40,204 nt of DNA from Gymnopilus junonius (GCA_015501075.1 JADNYJ010000299.1:1-40204); one strand, 5' to 3'; positions 22,159-33,198 are shown, counted from the stretch's first letter. The notes: generated by a model from the sequence alone, not told the origin. A program made the numbers and translations.

Positions 22159-24090
22159 CAGAATGACTGCTGATGGAAGGAGACAACCCCTGCCTTAATG
22201 TAAGTAGCTGAATCTCTCCTATTTAGAATTTTCACCAAATCTTACCCCATGACTCGACCACCCAAATGACATATGCCTCCAATGACAGTGAGATGTGCAA
22301 CAACTCTTCTTTGGAGCTCATCAGCGCTTTAGGTGCAACTGCTGATAATAATAACCAGGCCCTGCTATCTTTATCCTCTTGAACTCAGGTTGTACAACAT
22401 GGCGCACATGGATGCTTTCTCCTTTCTCCAAGTGCACCTCGATAGAGCTTCCTTTCAGTGCATGCAACCTTAATAATGGGATGACCAACCCATGTCCTGC
22501 TCATTGCACTTCCAGTAAAAACAGTCATTGCTACTTTTCCTTGCCTTAGTGGCTTGGCTGCCCACACTTCATAGCTTTTCTTTTCTTTCTCCTGAATTTT
22601 TATTTTGCATCTTCACAGCAGGCCTCTTCTTGGACTGAAATACATTGCATGGTTCCTCTTTGTTGCATATTATCATTTTTTTTCCACTCTATTGAACTAT
22701 TGCTGCCTCATAGCTATTTATTTATCAACCTATGAATTGCCCTCATACGTCAATTACATCATCATTTAGTGCCCAATATTAAATACCTATAAATAAATGC
22801 CATCTTTCCAGATCTTAACACCCTGAACTTGGTATGCTGCGAGTCATTTTCTGTTTGAGTCAGGCATGTACGTGAAAAGACAAGCCCAGGCTAGGAAACT
22901 CGACTACCATGGAACGTGGGAAACTCACATCAATCTCACAAAGGACAGGTTCCAGCACTACAAATAATGGTGCAGCGAAATGTATTCAGACATTTGTGCT
23001 TTTAGAAATTGTTACAATCTCTGCCACCTCCACAAAGGCCAGACATAGAGCAGTGAGATTCCATGATATCGCACCCTGCATACCTGCTTTGATGGCTTCT
23101 TATCTACAATACAAAGAGGTCCAACTTCAACAAATACTGATTTGCAAGAAAAGCAGCCCAACAACCTTCTTCTAGGTCTAATGCCACTGTTGTTGGATCT
23201 CCAGCAGTTGCACTGCATCATGGCCTGAAGAGATCAGTGCCATTTACCAATCCAAGGGTTGAGTGAGCACCCCAAAAGGCATGGAAGTAAAGTTCCTATT
23301 GTAAAAGATGCTCAGCTGCTGGGTTCCTCTCACCTTCTTCACTTGGCTTCTGCTTTCACCAAACTTGGTGGTGGTGGTAGCAAATATATTATCGAGATCA
23401 GCGATGGTGAAGAGGAAGAAGTCAATGAAGTAGAGGAGGTCAATTTGCAAGCAATCAAGGACTATCGAGAGCAAACTAACTTGAAAGATGCCTCACCTCT
23501 CCCTACATCCTCAGCCATTCCAGTGTCAATGCAAGCACAAATGCAAAAGAAAATGGAGGTCAAAAGGTCAAATAAACAGATCAGATAGCACGTGGAAGAC
23601 ACAAGCCTAGGGCAATTGGTAGTGAGTTTCTCGTTCCAACTTGTATTAAGGATTTTTTTAATTTCTGAAATTTCAGACTGAAAAGATGTTATACAAGCTA
23701 CCTTTAAGGCCATTTGCTGTTTCCATTACTTTCAGTGACTTTCTCACCGCATGTCTCTCCTCTTCACTGCTCGACTTCGATTTACTTTCTTGTATCCTGC
23801 TGGAGAAAATAGATTTTGAAACAGGTCTGCTGTGCCTGTTATCAGTCATTCTCGAGTACATGAGTCAGAAAGTTGAATCACTGTCTCAACATAGAATAAA
23901 TGAGCCTTTGACTGGACAGGAGTCAGGGATGTATTCATATGCAGGAGCATGCCATGCCAGATCAGGCAGGTGAACAGTGATGCCGAAGAGTGGCCCGCCT
24001 TCACCGCCTCCCATATCTACATTTTATGATAACTGGCATAAAACACCAATGTATTTGTCTTATGTATATGACTCAAGAATGACTATATAT
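22159..24090 (+). other. Unassigned region with two exon-like frames
   Basis: No known gene is recognised. The frame at 22909-23175 is Ser/Thr- and Lys-rich. The frame at 23259-23588 has a Gly run, then YIIEISDGEEEEVNEVEE, an acidic block typical of unnamed nuclear or transposon-associated mushroom proteins, and a Gln/Lys-rich tail. The two could be exons of one gene. A minus-strand frame at 23861-23673 (KSKSSSEEERHAVRKSL) may be the distant 3' part of the minus-strand gene at 24092-25139. The stretch 22200-22900 shows no coding signal. Confidence 0.3.
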
Positions 24091-24091
24091 T

Positions 24092-25139
24092 TCATTTTAG
24101 AGTGGCTCGTTTTCCAGCTTTGTACTTCAGATGTGCTTTGAGAATACTGTACTAAACTGACCGACTCTTCGGTCACGTGTCACAAAGTCGGCTGAAGAGA
24201 AGAGATTTCCCTATTTGTCATGCATCACCAAGGGCTCCGAAGAGGGTGACAGGCCAAAAAAAAAAAAAAACAGCCAAAAACGGCCCCAAAAATGGTAAAA
24301 AAACCAAAAATTTCTCCCCCCGGATGAAGAGTTTTGTCTCTTCGTCACACATCCCAGGCACCCTCGAAGAGCTGAAGAGATGGTCGAAATGTGTCACGTG
24401 TCACCAGGCTGAAGAGTTGGTCAGTTTGGTACAGTATCATGAACAGGCCAATTATTTTTGTACTTCTCCAAAATTGGGAAGTGCTTGGCAGTCTAAATCA
24501 ATACATTCAGTGTGGTAGGTCAGACAGAGAAAAGTTCACCTACAAGTTTGCAAATGGCTATAATGTCCGCGGTCAGCTGCTTCTTGTAGGACTTAGCAGT
24601 ATTTAGTGACTTATCAGCTTGATCCTTCACAAAAGCCTTAAAAATAGATGTCATCTACATGAGAAGTGGTATAAAGGAATAGGTATCAAATGGACAGTGA
24701 TTGTTTTAAGCTCATCTCCCCAACCCTTCAATACCTTGGTGAGAGTGTGGCCACCAGAGTGTGGACATCTGGGTTCACCCTGCGGTTTCAGTATCTTCTT
24801 TGGATCTTCAGGCACATCATCATTGTCCTCTTCCTTGGATATCTCTGATTCACCAGAGGAATGAAAACTTAATGTCACTTGATTTAGATCCATCTCATCA
24901 TCATGTGGAGTTGGTATCAGCAATTCCTTTGTCTGCCGCCCTTGACCACCTGCATTGTGCGATAAACTGACATCTTGTGTGTCTTGATCACTGTCAAGAG
25001 TCCACATTCCGGTAAAATTGATGCACTGTGTAATGATGGGCAGGGGCATTGGTTTAACTGACAAGAAGTGGATGCAATTAGTTATCACAGGCAGGTGACG
25101 AGAGAGACATAGAGGAGTTGGGGGAGTAGGAGCCAACAT
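24092..25139 (-). pseudogene. Unnamed basidiomycete gene split by a MITE
   Basis: The family is one of the unnamed, multicopy mushroom proteins. Reading on the minus strand: an acidic stretch (SEISKEEDNDDVPEDPKK), then LKPQGEPRCPHSGGHTL near 24790. A stop near 24651 is followed, in a shifted frame, by VKDQADKSLNTAKSYKKQ near 24600 and LEKYKNNWPVHD ending at 24437. The reading resumes on the far side of the MITE as ILKAHLKYKAGKRATLK with a stop at 24092-24094. Removing the MITE and one TA restores GAT ATT CTC, that is HD-IL. The function is unknown; the gene was already frameshifted or also carries an unseen intron. Confidence 0.65.
24147..24434. mobile_element. 288-bp MITE with TA target duplication (Tc1/mariner-like)
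   Basis: Ends are CTGTACTAAACTGACC at 24147 and the inverted GGTCAGTTTGGTACAG at 24434. The terminal inverted repeat is about 24 bp with two mismatches, and TA dinucleotides lie directly outside (24145-24146 and 24435-24436). CTGAAGAG-like motifs recur inside and both ends carry CACGTG (24174-24179 and 24395-24400). A run of 15 A lies at 24256-24270. It has no coding capacity, so it would need a transposase from elsewhere. The TA duplication is confirmed by the interrupted host frame. Confidence 0.88.
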
Positions 25140-25472
25140 TACTATTGCCGCATCTCATTGATCTAGTCCCCTTATATCCATGTCGCTTGTTAGCCCTGGG
25201 AAAGAGCATTTAGAGCTGGCACCAAGTCGCATACTTAATCAGGTTGAGTCATAGATGAAATAGAGTGGTGATCTCCTTATGGAAATTGACATTTACTCTG
25301 TAGCAGCGCTGTGCACTTAAGCGACCTGAGATTACAGTGCGAACAAGTGAATGTTCTCAAGCTCTTAAGTGTGTGTCTGAGTCATATTTTAGTCAGAGGC
25401 TTGAAAAATGATGCATCTGAATTATATTTAAGCCATCATATTTTCAAGAACCCCCTTCATATTTGAGGCACC
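25140..25472. other. Intergenic between divergent genes
   Basis: This gap lies between the start of the minus-strand unnamed gene and the ATG of the WD40 pseudogene, so it would have been a shared upstream region. I see no clear TATA box or repeat. Nothing else is supported. Confidence 0.35.
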
Positions 25473-27228
25473 ATGGTCTTTTCTTTCTTCTTCAGCAAGG
25501 GTTTATAATTACTCATCTGACACATACAATGTACGTATTTTATTCCATTGCCTTATGTGATTATTCTTCAACATTGTGCAGAGATATACTCTTATAGGCA
25601 TCTTGAAAGGGCACAATGGGCCAATTAACACCTTTACTTTCAATGCAAGTGGTACTTTGCTAGTGAGCGGCAGTCAGTATAGGAAATATTGAATCAAAGA
25701 TTTCATTTCACTTATATTTCACATTAGGAGATGATGAGGAAGTGTGAATTTGGGGACGTTAATTGTTTGCATCAATGTCAAAGGCTATTAGATCCTCATG
25801 GTCATTGGGGCCAGATTACTTGTGTAAAATTCATAAATCCAGAAACTCCTTCGGGGGCTGATTGGTTGTGCCTTGGAACAGGATGAGGTATGCTTATTCT
25901 CTACCATAAGAGCAGGAGAGCAGTAAGTCCATTGCAATTTTGATATTTCCATTTGACTCATTCACCCTAAGGCTGAGTTCATGGAAGTTTCGAGCTTGCG
26001 TGTTTTCTCTTTGGGAGACAGTGTAGAGAATTTTGCATTTGATCATCATCATCAGCACATGGCAATAAGTAGTCATTATGGCAAGATTAGGATGCTCCAA
26101 TACCAGCAGGGGAAGTTTGTGGAGCTATGGGAAGATGAACTTCTCGATGCCATTCCGAGGGCTCTATTTTTTTCTGACAATGGTCACTCTTTGACCATTT
26201 ATGCAATGGAAACTGGGATGATGTAAGTATTGGCTGTAATTGAGGAACTTGAAAATTGACTAGCTTAGATTCTGTAGAGATGTGGAAACCTCTGAGACTT
26301 GGACAAGCAAGAAGTTAAAAATGGCTATGCATGTTTTTTTGTTAAACTCCCTCCTTCCTTATTTATTGATGATGAAATAGTGGATACATTTCTCAATGTC
26401 AAGTGATGGGCAATATTCTTGTCAATAACATGCATGATGGATTTGACATTTATCCCCCAAATTGCTATGTTCTGTCATGCACATACTGTGTGGAATCAGT
26501 CAGGACATATTTCAAGGCTGGTGTATTTGGTGAGGGAGGGAAAATTGTTGTTTGTGGGAGTGATCATGGACATGTATATATTTTTGGGGTTGGAGATTTG
26601 CAGCCCAGGCAAGAATTGGTGCATGGAAGTTGATCGGATGCAGTCCAGATGATTGAGGTACAGCCATACATTTCAATTTGTCCACTCACCTGATAGAGAT
26701 TGCAATAGATGACCACTGCCAGTGGTTTACATCTCATTGCATCTAGAACATCCAGTGGTGGATGCAACATTTACATTTGGAAGAGACCAGTGGGTCATTG
26801 GTCTTTTATTAATCTCCATTCCTGATCTCACCAACATGTTCTGCAGGTTCGAGGAGTTGCTCATGAGGATAACACCAAAATGGCTCAAAGATTACTCATC
26901 CTGAATGTCATATTCAGCATCATATTCATGTGGCTAACCAGAGAGGCATGGAGCTCATACTTGGGTAATATAAAGCCAATATTCTGTCTGCTCGGTGTTC
27001 TTGGCCCAACATTTCACAGGAATATAAAAGTTATATGAGCAAATTTACCTTCCAGATCTCATCAAGGGTACCACAAAGTGCAGAAGAAGATAATGCCAGA
27101 AATTCGCCAAGCATAGAGGACATTCTCCTCAGGATGAATGAGGAGCAAGTTCGAAAAGTCTTGAAAATATCTCCCATGCTTTGGAGAATACCATGGAGAA
27201 GTCAACACTTTCATGGGAAGAGGAGATA
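25473..27228 (+). pseudogene. WD40-repeat protein with C-terminal membrane segment, decayed
   Basis: It begins with ATG at 25473, a Ser-rich leader and a 51-bp intron (25531-25581), then the first WD40 blade ILKGHNGPINTFTF with LLVSG. A second intron is at 25673-25727. The blade motif EEVRIWD has TGA for Arg at 25745-25747, and a GRG site has TGA at 25884-25886. The best-preserved exon reads FMEVSSLRVFSLGDSVENFA and GKIRMLQYQQGKFVELWEDE (25980-26220). Later come KIVVCGSDHGHVYIFGVGD and a CNIYIWKRP blade near 26766. The C-terminus VRGVAHEDNTKMAQRLLI continues into a hydrophobic segment (NVIFSIIFMWL), a likely membrane anchor, and an acidic tail with ILLRMNEEQVRKVL. I know the family as common in mushrooms but without assigned function. 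Confidence 0.82.
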
Positions 27229-27507
27229 GGACACGATGATGTGGTCTAACTGCCTGATTTTACATAGGTCATGTTTGGTACCACTGCCTGACCCAACTCT
27301 GTACAAACAATGGAATACTATTAAAGGAGCAATAGATACAATCTAGGAGGTCTAAATAGTGTAGAAATAAGTACATAAATAAAATGCTGCAGAGGAAACA
27401 GATGAACTTGTTATTTCGATATTTCAAGCTTTTTCTTGGTCAACAACATCAGGTGGGTATCTCCTTGTCATCGGAGTAATGGTGGTGGAGTCAGACAGGG
27501 AGGGTGA

Positions 27508-27554
27508 GGGGTGATGGGATCATGCTGAAAGGACCCTGCATGGGCTGCCCGCAA
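27508..27554 (+). repeat. ~46-bp inverted repeat, left member
   Basis: GGTGATGGGATCATGCTGAA and the following GC-rich stretch match, in inverse orientation, 30070-30115. The first 24 bp are identical. The GC-rich part differs mostly by transitions at CpG/TpG positions. The flanks do not match. Confidence 0.7.
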
Positions 27555-27625
27555 CTTGGTGAACAGCACGATTGGCAGAACATCCTACTAGCAATAGACA
27601 GATTCCAATGATGGCTTTGGATGGT

Positions 27626-27724
27626 GAAAAGCAATAGCTTTGATAGTTTCTTGTAATGGAAAAGCAATAGCTCTGGCAGTTTCCCCTAAAAGAAAGTAAT
27701 AGCTCTGACAGCTGATGGAAAGAA
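27626..27724 (-). repeat. Three 33-bp tandem repeats (11-codon period)
   Basis: Units start at 27626, 27659 and 27692. Each contains GAAA(A)G.AATAGCT..G..AG. A minus-strand frame (27774-27520) crosses them without a stop, giving an 11-residue repeat of the type QSYCFS. The frame ends in a small Cys-containing tail and is otherwise unrecognised. The 33-bp period keeps the frame, which may be meaningful or chance. Confidence 0.6.
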
Positions 27725-28518
27725 ACAACAACATGGGAGAAAATGGAGGACCTCAATTTCTCCAGATCACACACTTAACCCTATGAATCGAATATAAGAG
27801 TGATTAGACTGCTGTACCAGAGGGCAACAGCAGCGTCTTGAACAGATGATTTCACTATGGGTTACAATGACATCATCTTTTTGGTACCTAAGGTCAGACA
27901 CTATAAATAGATGAATGCATCGGATAATTTTACACCATCGTGGTGCTGGAATTTCTGGAGAGTGTAACCCACAAATTCATAAACTAATCTCTGCCATTCA
28001 ACACTTTACTAAGTGTTGAGTTTGGGCAGCATTTATCAGTCTTCAAATGTAAGGTTTCGGTTCATGTATCAGATGCTGATATATAAATGGATGAATGCCA
28101 ATTGGTTTCCGCAGATTTTGGGATCATGTTAGTGAGTCACTGTGGGAGAGTGGTGCATATGGACTTTATAGTTCATTTTCCCTTCAATGTTTTGAAATCA
28201 TGTGGGTGCTACTGGTACTGCCTTCAGCTCTCCCGCAATGGTGCTGTTGCTGAATGAATCACATAGAATTAGACAGTAAGACAGTAAGATGTATTTCAAG
28301 GATGGAATATATCATACACACCAGAACAGACAAGAGTGAGCTCACTAAGGTCTGGCTAGAAAGGCACGGTGTCCTTTGCACCTCGCGGCAATGCATTATA
28401 AATACACCAATGGACTAAGGAAATATTATACACTGGATGGAATAAACCCTGCAGCATGTAACTTAGAAATATTCTTGGCTCAAGGGTGACTCACATGGCT
28501 TCAATCGTGTCCATTATT

Positions 28519-28742
28519 GGCCTTCAAACAACCTGTGCAAACATTCAGCTGGGCAGTATGACATTCATGCAGAATTGTCAGGATGCATGTGAAGGGCGAC
28601 AGGTTTCAGCCCCAATGACTATGGCAATGGCCACAGTGGTGAGAAGAGTGGAAAGGAAATTTTGCAGTCTCAAACTCTTAGCTGACAGTGGCACGTGGAT
28701 ACTTTTTTTGTGGCAATTCGAAGCAGATACACTCCTGGGAAA
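28519..28742 (-). pseudogene. SF3B1: Third SF3B1 fragment, older and diverged
   Basis: On the minus strand this reads ECICFEL, then RATVSAKSLRLQNFLSTLL, TVAIAIVIGAETCRPS, and a damaged stretch corresponding to MNEYRVPELNVQNGVLK. These match the SF3B1 region around WMRICFELLELLK, RATVNTFGYIAK and TVAIAIVAETCSPF. It covers the same region as 16403-16650 in the left arm, but it keeps the AETC block that both arms have lost and lacks the KVQERQSRVC segment that the arms partly keep. It is therefore an independent copy, not a piece of the arm. Homology stops at both ends without a visible cause. Confidence 0.75.
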
Positions 28743-30390
28743 TTCTAAGAAAAGGTAAGCCCAGATCTATGAGAGAACACATATGTTTTACAACAGCTCT
28801 CAGAATTCTGCTGCCTCACATACAACCCACCCTACCAGGGATTACATCCTGCCAATCATGCTATTCACCATGTTGCTGACTCCTACATTGAAGAATTTGG
28901 GTCCGGGTCATAGACACGGGGATCATCTGATAGCCATCTTCACAAAGGAATGAGGGCTTACCACATCATTGTCCCAGCCCATTGCTCATGTTGTACATAA
29001 CCCCATCATCTTCCAAGTTCAACGTGCTGCCTTTCAAGGCCAGGGTCAAGCTGTCATGATGAATAGGATTGAAAGGGGGTTGAGAGGGGCTGTGCAGGAA
29101 GCACAAAGCTGGAGTCTTGGTGTGGGTCAAGATTGTGTCCATCATTGTGGATTATTCTGAACACAACAGAACAGGGCCTTAGATTTTGATTGGAAGGACA
29201 ATCTGAAGGTGCTCACCTAGAGTTGCAACCTCCAGTCTTAATTGACACTCACCCACATTGATAATGCATTGAATCCTGGGCATGGAGTTATGGGTGCGAG
29301 GAAAAGTGATGATCAGTGTCGAAGTGTCGGCACATGACGCAGGATCAAAATGCAGTGGCAAACTCCAGAAGCTCACCTAATCACCACAACAGCATGCAAA
29401 CAGCCTCAAAAGTGGGAGTATACAACTGAATTCCACAAAGGCCTTCATTGTAATTAAATTTATATATCTAATTGATAGTCCCCAAAATATTTGAAGAAAA
29501 GTACATTCAATGTTGCATAATCAAACAAGGAAGCATAATGCTCAACTGGAAGGTGGCATCAGAGGCCCATTTGAAGTCCTCTTCTCTTAGAAATCCTCAG
29601 GATGCAGAACCATACAGAATCCTGACAGCTTCATCCCTGCAATTATTATGCAGAGAGCAAAGACTGGGCTCATGAACAGTACTTTATCTGATCATGCTCC
29701 TATTTCAAATGTGCACATGCCAAAGCTTGCCTGCCAGATGTGCCGATGAGACAATCAAGCCAAGATCTTGCCCTTGCTTATTTCTAATATTTTCAAAATT
29801 TATTAGGTGTACACTAATTACAAGCTAGAGATGCTTTGTGGATTGTGGCAAGCCAAAAAATGGTGTAAGGCTTACAGGCCAGCTGGGCAGTGGGCAGTGA
29901 GCTTAAAAATAAGTCGGGGCCTTTTGGTGGGGGCGCACGTGAGGGGGTGGGTTTTGCCACTGTGCAAGGTGTGTTGCATCATGTGGCGCATTTTCTGAAT
30001 TCCAGATTTACTGGAGTGTCCTGAACTTCAAAAACAGAAGCCAAAGCTGCCAAACAGAGGAAGGCTCCATTGCAGGCAGCCTGCGCGGGGCCCTTTCAGC
30101 ATGATCCCATCACCCCATGAATTGCTTTGCCCTTGGTGCACTCATTAATACCATCTACCATTGAGTCAATCCCTTCATTGACTCAGGTGCCTCATTCAAA
30201 CTTGAAACTTGAGAAATGCTAATATTTTTAGATTAGGCATGGCATATTATCTTCCCGCTGACCCCGATCTTGGATGCTTGGGATTCTGACCATGCATTTG
30301 AGTCTAATGCAAACAATGGATGGGAAGTTCTTTGCTTGACTCATGCAACAACTTCAATGACACAGATAGCTCTGTGACTCCAGTAAGTTC
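28743..30390. other. No gene recognised; short frames only
   Basis: Frames at 28969-29160 (plus) and 29376-29179 (minus) show no known motif. The minus frame has a mixed hydrophobic composition (LPLHFDPASCADTSTLIITF) and could be an exon of an unknown gene. The patch 29880-29990 is richer in G than its surroundings. The right member of the 46-bp inverted repeat is at 30070-30115. No terminal repeats define a larger element. Confidence 0.35.
30070..30115 (-). repeat. ~46-bp inverted repeat, right member
   Basis: CTTTCAGCATGATCCCATCA preceded by a GC-rich block is the inverse match of 27508-27554. This copy is richer in CpG (CTGCGCGGGG) than its partner, so the partner looks more decayed. Confidence 0.7.
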
Positions 30391-33198
30391 TTGTCTCCTT
30401 TATTAGTGGAAGAAATCGCTTACTCTCAACACACCAACATCCATGGGCTTAGATGGATATCACTCATAGCTCTTCAAGGCCTGGTGAAGGTGATGTCGAT
30501 ATGGCCAATGGCAGGTCTGATAGCAAGGACGCACACAGCATGGAGAGCCTGCTCAAGACTACAGTTCCTTGCCCTCTAAGTGATCACCACTACCCATTTC
30601 AAGCACCGTATTGTCCAGGAAGCATAATGCCAGTGCACCAGGGGTGCATATGACCAATCTCATCCCTCATCCCACTCTGACAATCAATGATATCCCATTG
30701 TCATTTTTGAATACCAGTCAAAGGGGACCACAAGCATACTCCAGTCATCTGGATGCGCATCCTAGAGCTATTCTGGCACTGACTCCAATGACAGAGTTTT
30801 CTGACAATGCTCTGAAGGACTTAACAAATTGACTTCAGCTCCAGTACCACCGATGATGGTCTCACTCTTGATCTCTGGGTAGTGGTAGAGGAATTTCTCC
30901 ACAATCAGCAAACAGTGAGAGCAGTCGATGGGGAGACAGAGATCTGGAGGCAGCATCTGGCAAGATTCATCTCATAGGCATAGAAGATTCACAGAAAGAT
31001 GTTTTGATCAGCTCATTGAGTGAACAGGTAGACATTCTGGTCTTATAGTGTCATAGAACTTAAGGGACATTCTGATTGGTTCTAGATTAAGAAAAGCAAT
31101 GAACTTCTTGCATCCTTTGGAAAGCAGCTAAATGATATTGCAGAGCGGATGGCGAAAATACAGTGCACAGCAGAGATTGCTGAAGACCAGGCAACAAAGG
31201 CAGAGAAAGCATTGGAGCAGCAGCGGCTCAATTCAGAAAGACAACTTCATGACCTTGAATCAAGTCTCAAAGAAGATGCATCCAACAAGATTCTATTAGC
31301 TGAAAAGCGAGCACAGACAATGCTCAAGGACATTCAAGGTCTTGGTCTGGGAATTTGCCTCCCAACGTTCCATGACCATCATAGGACTGATTCACATAGT
31401 TCGGCTAATGGGAGTGCCATGATCATTGATGAGCAAGAAACCCACCCACCAGTCAACAAAGGTAAACAGCATGCCAAAGGCAAGTCATCAGAAATAGAGG
31501 TCTGTTATTCCATATATTGGCCTACTGCTAGCTGATTTCAATACCTCTAAGCTGCCGAGCATCCTCTCACGGTTCAAATTGCTGCCTCCTCCTGTACCGC
31601 CGACATTCTCTCCAAGCACTCCACCACCACAACATCTGCATTCGAAGGTAAGTGCCTGCTCCATTACACTGTTGTCACTTACTTAACAATGGGCAGTCTT
31701 CTCACTGATCTTCTCAACCTCCAGATACCTACGAAGCAGGTATCTCACATCAGCAAGAAGCCAGTGTATGATCTATCATCCAGTCATGGTTTTCCAGCAG
31801 CCTTATTAGTGCTTCCAGGCTTCAAGAACTACATCCCCCATACCAAAGCCCGCATATTTCAACTGGCCAAAATCGAATGGAGATTCTGTACATTTCAAAT
31901 GTGACATCGGTGGAAGCAATGATGATGATGGTGACAGCAGTGACAATAGCGACAGTGGCGAAGACATGCATCATTCTAAACCACCTCAACTGAATGTAAG
32001 TTGCAGGAGAGCTTTTTTTTAATTTTCAGACTGGTGAACTCTTCTCAGATCTCTGAGCTTAACGGCGAGGAGTTGCTTAAGTTTCTCCTCACTACCTTTG
32101 GTGTCAATACCCCTAATACTACTTTGAAGCATCATAGCTGAGTCCATCCAGAATTTAAGGATCCAGCTAAGAAAATAGTGAGACAAAAAGAGAAAACAGA
32201 TTTCATGGTGAGTTATGATGTTGGCAAAATTGCATCTACTCATATAACATCATCATGCATTAGAATTGGCTGTGCAAGCATCTTCACCACTTGCTTGGCA
32301 TTGGGAAGATGAGACAGATTCTTAAACTTACAGATGAAATCTACGCCACTAATACTGAACTCCAACAATCTATGACATTGTGGGAGAGCAATAAAATTGG
32401 GGAGGGTCCTCAGCTGGAACCTATGAAAGTTAATTGGAATAATTTTGAGGGCCAATGGAATATAAAGCTTTGCGAGCTTTTTGTCCAATCTTGCATCGAC
32501 AAAGGCCTCGGGGAAGGAAGTCCGACTGACAGTGTCAAGGAGTTTGTCACCAACTATTTTTGGGATCACTTGGAACATATTAGAGCTGTGATTCGGAAAA
32601 ACAAACCCAAGGCAGATGAAGACCCAGAAACACATTCAGCTCGGACAAAAGAATGGCACCTCGAAGCACTTATTATTTCCAGGTGAAACAGTAGGCAAAA
32701 TCAGGTGAATAAATTTGAGTATGCAGGGAAAAGTCAGTGACTGAAGTAATTCATTTCCTTCAGATCTTTAAAGATCGGCTTGATATTTGCCTTGACAATC
32801 TTCCAAAGAAGGTCAATGAAATTGTCACCACCCAACAACAGGCTTGGAAAACCAAATATGACATCATTCAGGCACTAGGACCAGAGGGCATGAGTTCAGA
32901 TGAAAGTGATACCGACTCAGATACCAAAACTTACATTGTCAAGAAAGTGGCATGGCATAACAAATGGTTGACAGGGATCATTAAGAATATTGATGCTGCC
33001 AGAATGTGACCAATGCATATGGGAATCCTCATCCAGGTAATAGCCCTAGGATTCATAAAGAAAAGAAAACTCAAAGAAGTCTGCCATACAAAGGCACCTA
33101 CCAGAAAACCTGTGGACCTCTATGACCCAGACTGGTATGAGAAACTGAAAGATTGGAAAAAGATTGCTCTGAAAGCAAAACCAGCATTGAACTACTGA
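30391..33198 (+). pseudogene. Unnamed coiled-coil basidiomycete gene, fuller copy 2
   Basis: I recognise the family as multicopy and unnamed in mushrooms. The N-terminal part is uncertain: Ser/Pro-rich frames at 30453-30832. A long coiled coil follows at 31149-31370 (MAKIQCTAEIAEDQATKAEK, then RLNSERQLHDLESSLKED). Next is a helical domain at 32312-32686 (LTDEIYATNTELQQSMTLWE to HLEHIRAVIRKNKPKADEDP), then FKDRLDICLDNLPKKVNEIV, the family hallmark GPEGMSSDESDTDSDTKTY (32878-32934), KKVAWHNKWLTGIIKNIDAAR, and the C-terminal motif VDLYDPDWYEKLKDWKK with a stop at about 33198. Frame changes between these blocks may be introns or lesions. Its last ~11 codons lie inside the right inverted-repeat arm, and it runs tail-to-tail with the CACTA pseudogene. 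Confidence 0.7.
31203..33004 (+). repeat. Direct repeat, copy 2 of 20954-22158
   Basis: This has the same orientation as copy 1. It is about 1.8 kb here and 1.2 kb there because copy 1 lost two internal pieces (31730-31855 and about 32194-32600 in copy 2 coordinates). The last 270 bp differ by only a few bases. Homology ends near 33004. Confidence 0.85.

Larger units (their letters stand above)
27229..28518. other. Non-coding region with small repeats
   Basis: No gene is recognised. It holds one side of an inverted repeat pair (27508-27554) and three 33-bp tandem units (27626-27724). A short duplication, AGACAGTAAGACAGTAAG, lies near 28269. Text from 27860 to 28250 shows no splice or coding pattern that I trust. 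Confidence 0.4.

Noticed and set aside
24256..24270. Run of 15 A as a retrocopy poly(A) tail
   Set aside because: It lies inside the MITE between its inverted ends, and the gene copies here retain introns.
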